The notes under the pieces are model-generated. The model was not told the origin of the DNA. It did no database searches and saw only the letters and a list, made by a program, of their open reading frames with translations. The translations under genes were made by a program, and so were the position numbers. A stretch of 64,000 nucleotides of DNA from Faecalibacterium langellae (GTDB lineage Bacteria; Bacillota; Clostridia; Oscillospirales; Ruminococcaceae). Shown here in pieces: positions 1 through 8,283 of the stretch (the first letter of the stretch is position 1; each line of letters begins with the position of its first letter). The DNA lies in assembly GCF_002549775.1 (NCBI RefSeq), contig NZ_NMTR01000014.1:117718-181717 (forward strand), written 5' to 3'.

Positions 1-1743
1 GGTGTAGTTTTCCAGACGGTCGGTCATCTCGTCCAGCACGGTCTTCAGGCCGTGGAGCTGATCCTGATCCAGAGCGCCGGTCAGCTTGGAGATGCCTTCC
101 TCGTTGAACTGGTTCAGGCCGTCGTTCAGCTGGCCTGCGCCGTCATTCAGCTGGCTGGCACCGGTGTTCAGGGTGTTCACACCGTCGTACAGGGTCTGGG
201 TGCCTGCGGCCAGCTGCGCGCTGCCGTCCTTGGCAGAGTGGGCACCGTCCGCAGCGGACTGCACACCTGCGGTGTACTGGTTCACGCTGGAGACAAAGAG
301 CTGGATCTGGGAAAGGCTGTCCTTCAGGGCGCGGACGTCGGCCATATCCTGACTGTTCTCCACCTGATACTTCAGCTCAGCCTTGGCGGTGTCCTTGGCT
401 TCCTGACTGGTCAGCAGCTGCACCAGACCGCACAGCATGGAGGGATCGTAGTTCTGCATCAGGCGCAGCGCGGCCTCCAGATCATGGTTCGTCTTGGTGG
501 CGGAAAGGTACAGAGCCAGATCCAGCTGGCTGTCCTTGAAGCTGGGAGCCTGCTCCCAGATGGTGCGCACCATCTTGCGGCGTCCGGCAGCCAGCGTCTT
601 GTCGTTCATGGTCAGGATGTTGTCGATGACGGAAGCGTAGTTGGACCAGGTCATATCCTCGTCGATCAGGCCGCCCTCTTTCAGGGTCTTGTTGGCAGAG
701 GCCAGCACGCCGTCGGCCACCTGCTGGGCGGCAGAATCCAGTGCGGCATTGTTGGAAGTCAGGGTGTCCAGACCGTTGGTCAGCTGGCCCAGGCCGTCAT
801 CCAGAGCGGAAGCGCCGTTGTTCAGGGTGTTGGCACCGTCCAGCAGGGCCAACACGCCGCTGGCCAGCTGGGAAGTGCCGTCCACCAGCTGAGAAGCACC
901 GTCCAGCAGCTGGCTCATGGCGTCGTTCAGCTGGTTGATGCCGTCGGTCAGGTCGTTGAGGCTGCTCAGGTCAAACACATTGTCGGTGCCCAGAGCGGCG
1001 GTGCTGGTGGCGCAGGCCATCATCACCTGCGGGCAGGTCAGCTCAGTGACATCGGCTTCCACGGTGATGGTATCCTGCAGGTAGTCCTCGATGCTGTCCA
1101 CTTCGTCGGGCAGCAGGCCGGACAGAGAATCCTTCACGCCCGGCAGGGTAACGAAGGCGGCCACGCTGCTCTTGGCGGCGCTCTCGATGATGCCGTGCTC
1201 AGCGGTGACGTTGGAAGCATCCTCGCCGAAGATCACGCCCACGGCGGTGATCAGCGGGGTGACGATGGTGCGCTCGGCACCGTTGACGGTGATGGTGTCG
1301 GTCTCGCTGTTGGTCAGGGCGATGGTCACAGTCAGGTGGCCGCTCTTGCCGATCAGGTCTTCCAGGGCAGCCTCCTGGCCGTCCATGGCGTAGGTGATCT
1401 TGGCGGAGATGGGCAGGCTGCGGTCGGTGTCGCCCTTGTAGTACACGTCGGTGTCGTCGGTGTTCCAGGTGATGTCCTCACCGTTCTGGGTGAACTCGGC
1501 GTCGCTCTCGGTGTTCTGGATGTTGGTCAGGGTGCTCTTATCGGTGACATTGGACAGGCCGGAAGCGCTGTACACATGCTCGCTGACGGTGGTGCTGCTG
1601 ATGGAGCCGTCGTCGTTCATCACGGCATACACGGTCTCAGACTTGGTAAAGCTGCTGCTGCCAGCGGCAAAAGCGGGCGCGGCACAGCTGGCGGCGAGGG
1701 CAACAGCCAGCGCCGCACTGGCGAAACGAAGCGATTTTTTCAT
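1..1743 (-). CDS. secreted LxxG heptad-repeat (YhgE/Pip-like) protein, C-terminus cut by window
   Basis: Residues 1-581 are visible; the 3' end lies outside the window. A Lys-rich start is followed by a hydrophobic signal peptide with a Cys-Ala-Ala-Pro-Ala-Phe-Ala ending. From about residue 255 and again near 520 the protein is a run of short repeats of the form L-x-D/S-G-x-x-x-L (for example QLVDGTSQLASG), the X-X-X-LxxG heptads found between the two membrane parts of YhgE/Pip and some MMPL partner proteins. Start at ATG 1743, 6 bp after the MMPL stop; its AAGGAG site overlaps the end of that gene, so the two are translationally linked. Probably an envelope partner or extracytoplasmic stalk for the transporter; function not established. 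Confidence 0.75.
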   Translation of the reverse strand, partial: MKKSLRFASAALAVALAASCAAPAFAAGSSSFTKSETVYAVMNDDGSISSTTVSEHVYSASGLSNVTDKSTLTNIQNTESDAEFTQNGEDITWNTDDTDVYYKGDTDRSLPISAKITYAMDGQEAALEDLIGKSGHLTVTIALTNSETDTITVNGAERTIVTPLITAVGVIFGEDASNVTAEHGIIESAAKSSVAAFVTLPGVKDSLSGLLPDEVDSIEDYLQDTITVEADVTELTCPQVMMACATSTAALGTDNVFDLSSLNDLTDGINQLNDAMSQLLDGASQLVDGTSQLASGVLALLDGANTLNNGASALDDGLGQLTNGLDTLTSNNAALDSAAQQVADGVLASANKTLKEGGLIDEDMTWSNYASVIDNILTMNDKTLAAGRRKMVRTIWEQAPSFKDSQLDLALYLSATKTNHDLEAALRLMQNYDPSMLCGLVQLLTSQEAKDTAKAELKYQVENSQDMADVRALKDSLSQIQLFVSSVNQYTAGVQSAADGAHSAKDGSAQLAAGTQTLYDGVNTLNTGASQLNDGAGQLNDGLNQFNEEGISKLTGALDQDQLHGLKTVLDEMTDRLENYT

Positions 1744-1749
1744 AACGCA

Positions 1750-3849
1750 TTACTCCTTTTCAGACTTCTTGGCGTTGGCAGATTCAGGCACCATCCATTT
1801 CAGGGTGGTGTGGCGGATGATCCAGTCACACAGCATCAGAGCGGCGGGCAGCATCACCAGAATGACCAGCATACTGATCAGAGCGCCGCGGGAGATCAGC
1901 AGGCAGATGCTCCGCAGCAGTTCCATCTTACTGATGGCGGCCACGCCGACCGTAGCGGCAAAGAAGGTCAAGCCGCTGGTCAGGATAGACTGGCTGCAGT
2001 GCTCCAGCGACTGCTGGGCAGCTTCCTTGGGGGTGCGGCCAAAGGCGCGCTCCTCGTGATAACGGGTGGTCATCAGGATGGAGTAGTCCACGGTAGCGCC
2101 CAGCTGGATGGTGCCGATGACGATGCTGGCGATGAAGGGCAGCTGCGTACCGGTAAAGTACGGGATGCCCATATTGATGGCGATAGCGGCCTCGATGCTG
2201 GCGACCAGCAGCACGGGGATGGAGATGCTCTTGAAGGAAATGGCGATGATGGCAAGCACGGCCAGAATGGACCAGACGTTGACGTTCTTGAAGTCCACAT
2301 CGGCGACCTCGATCAGGTCCTTGGTCATGGCACCTTCGCCGGTGATGACGCCCTCGGGGTCCACGGCCTTGATGAGGCTGATCATCTCGTCCAGCTGGTT
2401 GTTGATGGCGTCGGTGCCGGTCTTATAGGAGCTGTTGGCCAAAATCAGCTTGTAGCCGCCGGACTGCAGGATCTCCATCACGCTGTCGGGCAGCAGCTCG
2501 GTATCAAAGCCCGGGCCGGTGATGGAATCCAGACTCATCACCTGGGTGATGCCGTCCACATCCTTCAGCTCGTCGCACAGGTCGGACACCTCGGAAGCGG
2601 TCAGGTCGTCATGCACCAGAATGAAGTGGCTGGTGGTCATGCCGAAATCCTCGCCCAGCTTGTTGGTGCCCACGATGCCGGTCAGGTCCTGGGGCAGGGA
2701 ATCGAACAGGGTGTAGTAGACTTCGGTCTTGTTCTGGGCGATGGCAAAGGGGATAATAATAAGGATAAAGGCGACCACGATGGGCACCGCGTGGTTGGAG
2801 ACGAAGTAGCTCAGCTTGGTCAGCTTGGGGATGACGGTGCGGTGCTTATATTTTTCCACCCATTTATCAAAGGTAAGGATCAGGGCGGGCAGGATGACCA
2901 CGGTGCAGATGACGCCCAGTGCCACGCCCTTGGCCATGACCAGGCCGATATCGCGGCCCAGCGTCAGGCGCATGGCGCACAGAGCCAGGAAGCCTGCGAT
3001 GGTGGTCAGACTGGAAGCGGAGATGGAGGTCATGGTCTTGCAGATGGCGCTGGCCATGGCTTCTTCATTGGAGGAGCGCAGCTCCTTTTCTTCCTCGTAG
3101 CGGTGCAGCAGGAAGATGGAGAAGTCCATCGTCACGCCCAGCTGCAGCACGGTGGCCAGCGCTTCGGTGATGTAGCTGATCTGGCCCAGCAGGATGTTGG
3201 TGCCGAAGTTGTACACGATGGGGAACAAAAGGCCCAGCATGAACAGCAGCGGGGTGATGGTGCTTTCCAGCGAGAGGAACAGCACCAGCAGGCTGGCACC
3301 CACGGCGATCAGGATGTACATGGGCATTTCCTGATTGACCAGTGCCTTGGTGTCCTGCAGGATGACGCTCATGCCGCCGAAGAAGCAGTCCTTGCGCAGC
3401 AGCTTTTCGATCTGCTTGACGGCCTCCATGGTCTCGTCGCTGGCGCTGGGGGCGTCAAAGCGGACGATCAGCATGGTGGAATCGTTCTTGCCGAACATGA
3501 ACTGCTGCACATCGGCGGGGAGCATCTCGGTGGGGATGCTGGGGTCGATCACATCGCTGAGCCAGAAGGTCTGGGTGACACCGGGCACGGCGTCGATCTC
3601 CTTTTTCATGGCGATGAGTTCATTGGTTGGCAGGCCCTCTACCGTGATCATGCCGGTGGAGGCCAGATGGAAGTCGTCCTCAAGGGCTACCTCGCCGATC
3701 ATGGAGTCCAGATCCTGCGGCAGGTAGGTGAGGATGTCATAGTTGATGCGGGTGGCGATCGCGCCGATGGCGGAAGGGATCAGCAGCAGGAATGCTACTG
3801 TCAAAATCAGCTTCCGGAACCGCACGATGCCCTGTGCGATCTTTTTCAT
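1750..3849 (-). CDS. MMPL/RND-family transporter
   Basis: 699 residues. Two halves, each a membrane helix, a large extracytoplasmic loop and a cluster of about five helices, which is the MMPL (PF03176) layout of RND-type exporters moving lipids, drugs or peptides. The motif region LQLGVTMDFSIFLLHRYEEE in the first half and QLGATVDYSILMTTRYHEER in the second are the conserved helix-4 segments with the membrane Asp. Start chosen at ATG 3849, preceded by GGAGG, rather than an upstream in-frame ATG at 3891 that has no such site and sits in the operator. It is the first gene of a two-gene operon with the heptad-repeat protein, under a consensus promoter and divergent from tetR, so substrate-inducible efflux or lipid export is the likely role. 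Substrate unknown. Confidence 0.88.
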   Translation of the reverse strand: MKKIAQGIVRFRKLILTVAFLLLIPSAIGAIATRINYDILTYLPQDLDSMIGEVALEDDFHLASTGMITVEGLPTNELIAMKKEIDAVPGVTQTFWLSDVIDPSIPTEMLPADVQQFMFGKNDSTMLIVRFDAPSASDETMEAVKQIEKLLRKDCFFGGMSVILQDTKALVNQEMPMYILIAVGASLLVLFLSLESTITPLLFMLGLLFPIVYNFGTNILLGQISYITEALATVLQLGVTMDFSIFLLHRYEEEKELRSSNEEAMASAICKTMTSISASSLTTIAGFLALCAMRLTLGRDIGLVMAKGVALGVICTVVILPALILTFDKWVEKYKHRTVIPKLTKLSYFVSNHAVPIVVAFILIIIPFAIAQNKTEVYYTLFDSLPQDLTGIVGTNKLGEDFGMTTSHFILVHDDLTASEVSDLCDELKDVDGITQVMSLDSITGPGFDTELLPDSVMEILQSGGYKLILANSSYKTGTDAINNQLDEMISLIKAVDPEGVITGEGAMTKDLIEVADVDFKNVNVWSILAVLAIIAISFKSISIPVLLVASIEAAIAINMGIPYFTGTQLPFIASIVIGTIQLGATVDYSILMTTRYHEERAFGRTPKEAAQQSLEHCSQSILTSGLTFFAATVGVAAISKMELLRSICLLISRGALISMLVILVMLPAALMLCDWIIRHTTLKWMVPESANAKKSEKE

Positions 3850-3890
3850 GAGAACCCTCCAGAATAGAAAGTGGTTAAAGAATCTTAGCA

Positions 3891-3909
3891 AAATGACCGC
3901 TGGTCATTT
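3891..3909. promoter_or_regulatory. TetR-type operator 1
   Basis: AAATGACC-GCT-GGTCATTT, a perfect inverted repeat with a TGAC-N5-GTCA core, just downstream of the MMPL transcription start. Binding here would block elongation or promoter escape. The neighbouring divergent TetR protein is the obvious ligand-responsive binder (inference). Confidence 0.75.
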
Positions 3910-3922
3910 CTAAGCAAACCCT

Positions 3923-3950
3923 ATTATATTCAGGAAGCGGCGGGTGTCAA
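3923..3950 (-). promoter_or_regulatory. promoter of the MMPL operon
   Basis: On the minus strand TTGACA (3945-3950) and TATAAT (3923-3928) are both perfect, with a 16-bp spacer. The predicted start of transcription is near 3916, immediately next to the operator at 3891-3909. Confidence 0.85.
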
Positions 3951-3959
3951 GCACAAAAA

Positions 3960-3972
3960 TGACCAAAAGTCA
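3960..3972. promoter_or_regulatory. TetR-type operator 2
   Basis: TGACCAAAAGTCA has the same TGAC-N5-GTCA core and spacing as operator 1, exactly 66 bp away, on the far side of the MMPL -35 box. The pair brackets the promoter. Confidence 0.6.
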
Positions 3973-4013
3973 GTTTTCTTATCACGGACGGAAAATTGTA
4001 TAGGAAAGTGGGC

Positions 4014-4042
4014 TTGCACATTCGCACAAGGACTGCTAAACT
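4014..4042 (+). promoter_or_regulatory. putative promoter of the tetR gene
   Basis: TTGCAC (4014-4019), 17-bp spacer, TAAACT (4037-4042). It lies about 80 bp before the chosen tetR start. Confidence 0.5.
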
Positions 4043-4124
4043 AAGAAAAGTAAACCGGACGCAACACCGGGATGTGCCCGGAACAAAAGGCAAAAACAAG
4101 AGGAAAGAGGAATCGACCCAGAGC

Positions 4125-4727
4125 ATGAGCACCGTGGAGGGAAAAAAGCAGGAAAAGCGCCGGGCGCTGCTGGACGCGGCCTATGAGCTGTTTTTGGAGC
4201 GCGGCACCGCGAAGACCAGCGTGGAGGACATCACCTCCCGCGCAAAGGTGGCAAAAGGCACCTTTTATTTGTATTTCCAGGATAAGGGTGCCGTGATGCA
4301 GGCGCTGCTGGGCCGGGTGAGCTACCAGCTGCTGAGCGAGGCGTGCATGGCTGTGGAGCAGCAGACCGAGCTGCAGACCTTCCCGGATAAGATGGTGGCG
4401 GTGATCGACCACATCATTGAAGCGCTGCGCCGCGACACGCTGGTGCTGAAATTTCTGGAGCGCAACTTCGTCTGGCCGGGGCTGGACCAGATCGAGGCCA
4501 GCCGCGACGCCGAACCTCTGATGCGCAAGCTGCTCACCGTGGTGATGTCCAGCCCGGAGATGGTCGGCCGCACCGAGCGCGAGATCTACCAGCGCATCAC
4601 GGCGCTGGGCAGCATGTGTATGTCGGTGTGCTATTCCAGCATTCTGGAAGGCAAGCCGGACGACATCGAGGCCATGAAGCCGGTGCTGTATGACATCATC
4701 CATAAGGCGCTGGCCGTGCAAAAATAA
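4125..4727 (+). CDS. TetR/AcrR family transcriptional repressor
   Basis: 200 residues from ATG 4125. The N-terminus (KKQEKRRALLDAAYELFLER ... TSVEDITSRAKVAKGTFYLYF) is a clear TetR_N helix-turn-helix with the usual GTFYLYF recognition-helix end. The C-terminal ligand domain is not assigned. An in-frame start at 3996 would add 43 residues of basic, unfamily-like sequence and overlap the promoter, so it was rejected; a purine-rich site precedes 4125. Divergent from the MMPL operon with two TGAC-N5-GTCA operators between, it most likely represses that operon and perhaps itself. No terminator is visible before the tRNA gene. Confidence 0.9.
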   Translation: MSTVEGKKQEKRRALLDAAYELFLERGTAKTSVEDITSRAKVAKGTFYLYFQDKGAVMQALLGRVSYQLLSEACMAVEQQTELQTFPDKMVAVIDHIIEALRRDTLVLKFLERNFVWPGLDQIEASRDAEPLMRKLLTVVMSSPEMVGRTEREIYQRITALGSMCMSVCYSSILEGKPDDIEAMKPVLYDIIHKALAVQK

Positions 4728-4745
4728 AAAAGTTGCAGAAAAGTA

Positions 4746-4774
4746 TTGCTTTTTTGCCGAAGCTGTGGTAAAAT
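4746..4774 (+). promoter_or_regulatory. promoter of tRNA-Val(GAC)
   Basis: TTGCTT (4746-4751), 17 bp, TAAAAT (4769-4774); the tRNA begins 22 bp after the -10 box. Confidence 0.55.
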
Positions 4775-4795
4775 AATCGAGTCGATATGACGTAT

Positions 4796-4871
4796 GGACG
4801 GTTAGCTCAGCTGGTAGAGCATCTGCTTGACGTGCAGGAGGTCACAGGTTCGAGTCCTGTACCGTCCACCA
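4796..4871 (+). tRNA. tRNA-Val (anticodon GAC)
   Basis: 76 nt including the encoded CCA. Acceptor arms GGACGGT/ACCGTCC pair fully, the D arm has AGCTCAGCTGGTAGAGC, the anticodon loop is TTGACGT giving GAC (reads GUC and GUU), and the T arm contains GGTTCGAGTCC. The second valine tRNA of the window (63561) has anticodon CAC. Confidence 0.97.
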
Positions 4872-4872
4872 C

Positions 4873-4905
4873 AAAAATCCTCAGACTTTTGTCTGAGGAT
4901 TTTTT
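4873..4905 (+). terminator. terminator after tRNA-Val(GAC)
   Basis: AATCCTCAGAC-TTTT-GTCTGAGGATT followed by a T run. Confidence 0.85.
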
Positions 4906-4937
4906 GTTTGTGGCAGGCAGGATAGGACGAGAACAGC

Positions 4938-4976
4938 AAAGGCAGGGTATCACCATAGCGTGGTATCCTGCCTTTT
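4938..4976 (+). terminator. second hairpin after tRNA-Val, repeated at 63746
   Basis: AAAGGCAGG pairs with CCTGCCTTTT around a loop containing GTATCACCAT. Nearly the same hairpin follows the other valine tRNA at 63746-63787. Confidence 0.6.
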
Positions 4977-5055
4977 GTGCTAGATTAGCCTGTTCTTTCA
5001 CCAGGGAGTATGGTATACTTAACTCAACAAATCGGGATTTGGAGGTGTTGCATCT

Positions 5056-5229
5056 ATGGTGAATGGATTTGGCATTGTTGCTTTGATCGCATTGTATTTC
5101 ATCGTTAAGTGGGCGGTAAAGAACGGCATAAAAGAAGCGTATACGGATATTACCGGAAAAAAGCCAGTTAAGGATATCCAAGATGAAAAAGAATTGAACG
5201 AACTTATGGACGATACAAAAGACAGATAA
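5056..5229 (+). CDS. small membrane protein, DUF6019-like
   Basis: 57 residues starting MVNGFGIVALIALYFIVKW, one hydrophobic helix, then a short charged tail containing KNGIKEAYTDITGKKP. This pattern matches small single-pass proteins of the DUF6019 type as I know them; no function is established. GGAGGTG lies 9 bp before the ATG. An extended -10 box (TGGTATACT near 5014-5022) precedes it. Unlike the GC-rich neighbours it has many A/T-ending codons. It lies between the valine tRNA and the HipA-like kinase gene, with a 126-bp gap to the latter. Confidence 0.7.
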   Translation: MVNGFGIVALIALYFIVKWAVKNGIKEAYTDITGKKPVKDIQDEKELNELMDDTKDR

Positions 5230-5355
5230 CTTCGCGTTTGTGGAGCGAAGCGGAGCAATGAAGTCCCCAGCGGGCCCCCTGGCAAGCGCGTGCTTCATGG
5301 TATCATAAAGCTAAACTGGGATTGTGCCGATCCTGGAGGGAAAGGAGCGTTGCGA
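5230..5355 (+). other. short spacer with imperfect hairpins before the HipA-like gene
   Basis: Contains CTTCGC/GCGAAG and ATGAAG/CTTCAT pairs around a G+C-rich stretch, then GGAGG and AAAGGAG sites leading to the kinase start. No gene seen. Confidence 0.4.
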
Positions 5356-6435
5356 ATGCAGTATCTCTTTTTGAACAAGGATTCCGTCTGGCTGGAATTC
5401 CATTGTGAGCAGAACGAATATCTGGAAACGACCGCGCAGGAAGATGTCTGGCACACGGAACTTCGGCCCTTTGGATACGCAAACCTGACGGATTTTCTGG
5501 AGCAGCGCAAAGCGCCAAAGCACCGGGCACATATTGCCGAACTTCTGAAAGAGTACGGCTGCGACACGCTGGAAGGCTATCTGAACGTTACCCATGCGCT
5601 CTCTCTGAATGACACCTTCTGGGTCAAGCCGGTGGATTCCGGCCTGCAGTGGAAGGACGTTTCCCTCTATCGGAACCCGTTCAACGAGATCATTTCCGAA
5701 GCTGCGTTTGATGGCTCCGTGAGCAGTTCCGGCTTTTCTTCCACCTCCCCGGAGTTCAGCACGGACGGGCAGTATGCGAAATGCTGGGTGCGGGAAGATG
5801 ACACCATTCAGCTCTATAAAACGGGCGGTGTGTTCGGCGTGGAGCCGATCGCAGAATACCTTGCTTCGCAGCTTGCGGCTATTCTCTGTCCGGATGCGGT
5901 CCGTTATGAACTTGCCTTCTACCATGGTGAGCTGATCTCCAAATGTGCGCTGTTCACCAGCGAACGGTACGGCCTGGCCAAGGCGGCGGCCCTCACGAAA
6001 GACCGCACGATCTCCGGGTTCCTCCGCTGCTTTGAAAGCATCGGGAGCGGAGGCGCTTTCCGGCGGATGTGCATTCTGGATGCGTTGATCCTGAACATTG
6101 ACCGCCACAGCGGAAACTTCGGCGTGCTGTACGAGAACGATACGCTGCAGATCCAAAAAATGGCACCGGTGTTCGACAACAACCGAAGCCTGCTGTTCGA
6201 TCTGGACAGCAACCAGCTGAAAAATATGGAATGGTGCATCCGGCACTGTGCGCCCCGGCTGGGTTCGGATTTTATCGCCACGGCCAGGGGACTGCTGACA
6301 GACGACGTCCGCGCAGACCTGAAAAACCTGAAAGACTTCCGCTTCGCGGGCCATCCGGAGATTTGCATCGAGCCGGAGCGGATCGAACGGCTGAACGCGA
6401 TCCTGCAATGCCAGCTGAAGAAAATCCTTGCGTAG
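5356..6435 (+). CDS. HipA-like C-terminal-domain kinase, stand-alone
   Basis: 359 residues; AAAGGAG precedes ATG 5356. Kinase signature parts visible: IQLYKTGG (candidate ATP-contacting Lys), NIDRHSGNFGVL (catalytic Asp and Asn of the HxD-type loop, as in HipA/CtkA proteins) and APVFDNNRSLLFD (metal-binding Asp-x-Asn). The N-terminal 120 residues do not match the HipA N-domain and look closer to the single-chain HipA-like proteins of Firmicutes. No HipB-type DNA-binding partner is adjacent; the upstream gene is a one-helix membrane peptide. HipA kinases phosphorylate tRNA synthetases or other targets; this one's substrate is unknown. A bidirectional terminator follows. Confidence 0.7.
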   Translation: MQYLFLNKDSVWLEFHCEQNEYLETTAQEDVWHTELRPFGYANLTDFLEQRKAPKHRAHIAELLKEYGCDTLEGYLNVTHALSLNDTFWVKPVDSGLQWKDVSLYRNPFNEIISEAAFDGSVSSSGFSSTSPEFSTDGQYAKCWVREDDTIQLYKTGGVFGVEPIAEYLASQLAAILCPDAVRYELAFYHGELISKCALFTSERYGLAKAAALTKDRTISGFLRCFESIGSGGAFRRMCILDALILNIDRHSGNFGVLYENDTLQIQKMAPVFDNNRSLLFDLDSNQLKNMEWCIRHCAPRLGSDFIATARGLLTDDVRADLKNLKDFRFAGHPEICIEPERIERLNAILQCQLKKILA

Positions 6436-6485
6436 GAAGCAAACCGCTCTGCAAGGCCGCCCCGCGGAGAAATAAGAAAAAACAA

Positions 6486-6518
6486 AAAAATCAGGGCACC
6501 CGCGGGTGTCCTGATTTT
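6486..6518. terminator. bidirectional terminator between convergent genes
   Basis: TCAGGGCACCC-GC-GGGTGTCCTGA flanked by an A run on the left and a T run on the right, serving the kinase gene and the DUF815 gene. Confidence 0.85.
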
Positions 6519-6534
6519 TGCTGTAAAAGGAAAT

Positions 6535-7749
6535 TTATTTCTGCACGCCTGCTTCGCACTGTTCAATGAACTGCTTTGCGACGCGCGGGCTGCGGCCGCC
6601 GGCACGGATGGCAAAGGCTTCGGCCTTGACCAGCAGCTGGTCCATGGGCATGTCGATGTGGTGCTGCTTTGCCAGCTCGGCGAGGATGGTCTCGAACCGG
6701 GCCTTCTCCGGCCGCTGGAAGGTCACCGTCAGGCCGAACCGGGCCGAAAGGCTCATCAGCTCCTGCCGGGTGTCGACTTCGTGGATGTCGTCGCCGGTGC
6801 GGTCGGTGAGGGTCTCTTTAATAAGGTGGCGGCGGTTGGAGGTGGCGTACACTGCAATGTTCTTTGCCCGGCCGCCCACGCTGCCCTCGAGGATGGCTTT
6901 GAGCGCGGCAAAGTTGTCGTCGTTGGCGGTAAAGCTCAGGTCGTCGATGAACAGGATGAACTTCAGCGGATTTGCGGCCAGCTTGTCCATCAGGTCCGGG
7001 ATCTGGTAAAGCTGGTTCTTTTTCACTTCCACCAGCCGCAGGCCCTCGGGCGCAAACTCATTGGCAATGGCCTTCACGGCACTGGACTTGCCGGTGCCCG
7101 CGTCGCCGTAGAGCAGCACATTGTTGGCGGGCATCCCGGCCAGCAGGGCACGGGTGTTGGCGATGACCTTCTCCCGCTCCTTCTCGTAGCCCGGCAGCTC
7201 AGAAAGACGCTGGGGGTCCGGGTACTTCACCGGCACCAGCTGACCGTTCTCCACCGTGAAGACGTGATGCTTGGCGAACATGCCGTAGCCCTTGCGGCCC
7301 ACCTCGCTCATGCGCTGGGCGTAGGCGGCGGGCAGGTCGATGGCGGAAGTCTCCCACCGGGGCAGGAAGGCGTACTCTGCGCTCTGGGCGGGGACCCCGC
7401 CGGAAGCCAGCAGCTCGTCCAGCGTCAGGCCGCACAGCGCCTGCAGAAAGGCAAGCTCGCGGTCCAGCGCGGTCTGCAGAGCCGGGGCCAGTGCGCCTGC
7501 GGCGGCACTGCGCACGCAGACGGTCTCGGCTTCCAGCACGGCAGCACTGAGGTAGTCGCCCCAGTTGGTGGTGTGCTCAAACAGTGCAGCCTCAAACTGC
7601 GCCACGGCGTCACACACGGCACTGCAGCCGGGCGTGCCGGAGGCCATGCGGTCCGTCAGGTCCACGAGCTTTGCCACAACGGCATCGTCCAGCAGACTGC
7701 GAAAGACCACGAGCCCGTGCAGACGGGCATTCCATTCGTTCAATCTCAT
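6535..7749 (-). CDS. DUF815-family AAA ATPase
   Basis: 404 residues. Walker A GDAGTGKSS at about 213-221, Walker B FILFIDDLSF near 265, then a sensor-like ATSNRRHLIKE; this is the DUF815 (PF05673) order. The N-terminal 190 residues are helical and family-specific. Members are cytosolic ATPases of unclear role. The start has AGGA upstream and no better candidate. It is monocistronic and divergent from the ilv operon. Confidence 0.85.
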   Translation of the reverse strand: MRLNEWNARLHGLVVFRSLLDDAVVAKLVDLTDRMASGTPGCSAVCDAVAQFEAALFEHTTNWGDYLSAAVLEAETVCVRSAAAGALAPALQTALDRELAFLQALCGLTLDELLASGGVPAQSAEYAFLPRWETSAIDLPAAYAQRMSEVGRKGYGMFAKHHVFTVENGQLVPVKYPDPQRLSELPGYEKEREKVIANTRALLAGMPANNVLLYGDAGTGKSSAVKAIANEFAPEGLRLVEVKKNQLYQIPDLMDKLAANPLKFILFIDDLSFTANDDNFAALKAILEGSVGGRAKNIAVYATSNRRHLIKETLTDRTGDDIHEVDTRQELMSLSARFGLTVTFQRPEKARFETILAELAKQHHIDMPMDQLLVKAEAFAIRAGGRSPRVAKQFIEQCEAGVQK

Positions 7750-7894
7750 ATTTCCTGTCCCTCAGTTGCATCATAAAAATACGCGCACACGCGCATAGAA
7801 GAAGTATACAGCACTTTTGTGCCCCGCGCAAGAACTGAAATGTCAGTGTTCAAATCCCTTCATGTTTGAGGCGGTTCAGGAGACAAATCGTCGA

Positions 7895-7922
7895 TTGACA
7901 AAAGGCCGATTTATAGTATAAT
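7895..7922 (+). promoter_or_regulatory. promoter of the ilv operon
   Basis: TTGACA (7895-7900), 16 bp, TATAAT (7917-7922), both perfect. Predicted start near 7929 gives a leader of about 355 nt. Confidence 0.9.
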
Positions 7923-7928
7923 TTACAT

Positions 7929-8283
7929 CAACAAATGCGCAGATGGGAAAAAGTACCACACGATCCCCACTGTTCAGAGAGCTGCCGTCTGGTGCAAGGC
8001 AGTCAGCGTTTCGTGCGGAAAATCATCCCGGAGCAGCCTGCCCAACGGGTGCAAACCCTTGTAAGCAGCGCCGGTTGCAGCCGTTACAGTGCGGGACTTT
8101 GCTGGAAGTCCGTGAGGGGGCGTGCAGGGCACGTCAACGAGAGTGGTACCGCAGAGAGCTTGATGATCACAAGGTCTTTGTCTCTTGGAGAACAGGGGAC
8201 AAGGGCTTTTTTTATACCCGGTCTCCTGCGGCAGAAGCGTGTCAATGATAGAAGGATCAGGAAAGAAACAGGAGTAACGCACC
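7929..8283 (+). promoter_or_regulatory. T-box leader, probably isoleucine-specific
   Basis: The conserved T-box GAGTGGTACCGC is at 8141-8152, followed by an intrinsic terminator at 8176-8213. Upstream, CAGAGAGC with a distal loop TGGTGCAAGGCAG forms the Stem I features, and GGAAAATCATCC places a likely AUC (Ile) specifier at 8022-8024. An uncharged cognate tRNA would stabilise the antiterminator and let transcription enter ilvB. The specifier assignment is inference from position and operon content. Confidence 0.88.
8176..8213 (+). terminator. regulated terminator of the T-box
   Basis: CTTTGTCTCTTG/CAGGGGACAAGG (with G-U pairs) then seven T residues. Confidence 0.8.

Noticed and set aside
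52..3867. 1271-codon plus-strand open frame
   Set aside because: Antisense shadow of the heptad-repeat protein and MMPL genes: it crosses both genes and their boundary, is His/Gln/Gly-rich and has no ribosome site or domain.
4041..4721. 226-codon minus-strand frame opposite tetR
   Set aside because: Antisense shadow of the TetR gene, rich in His/Gln, no family match.
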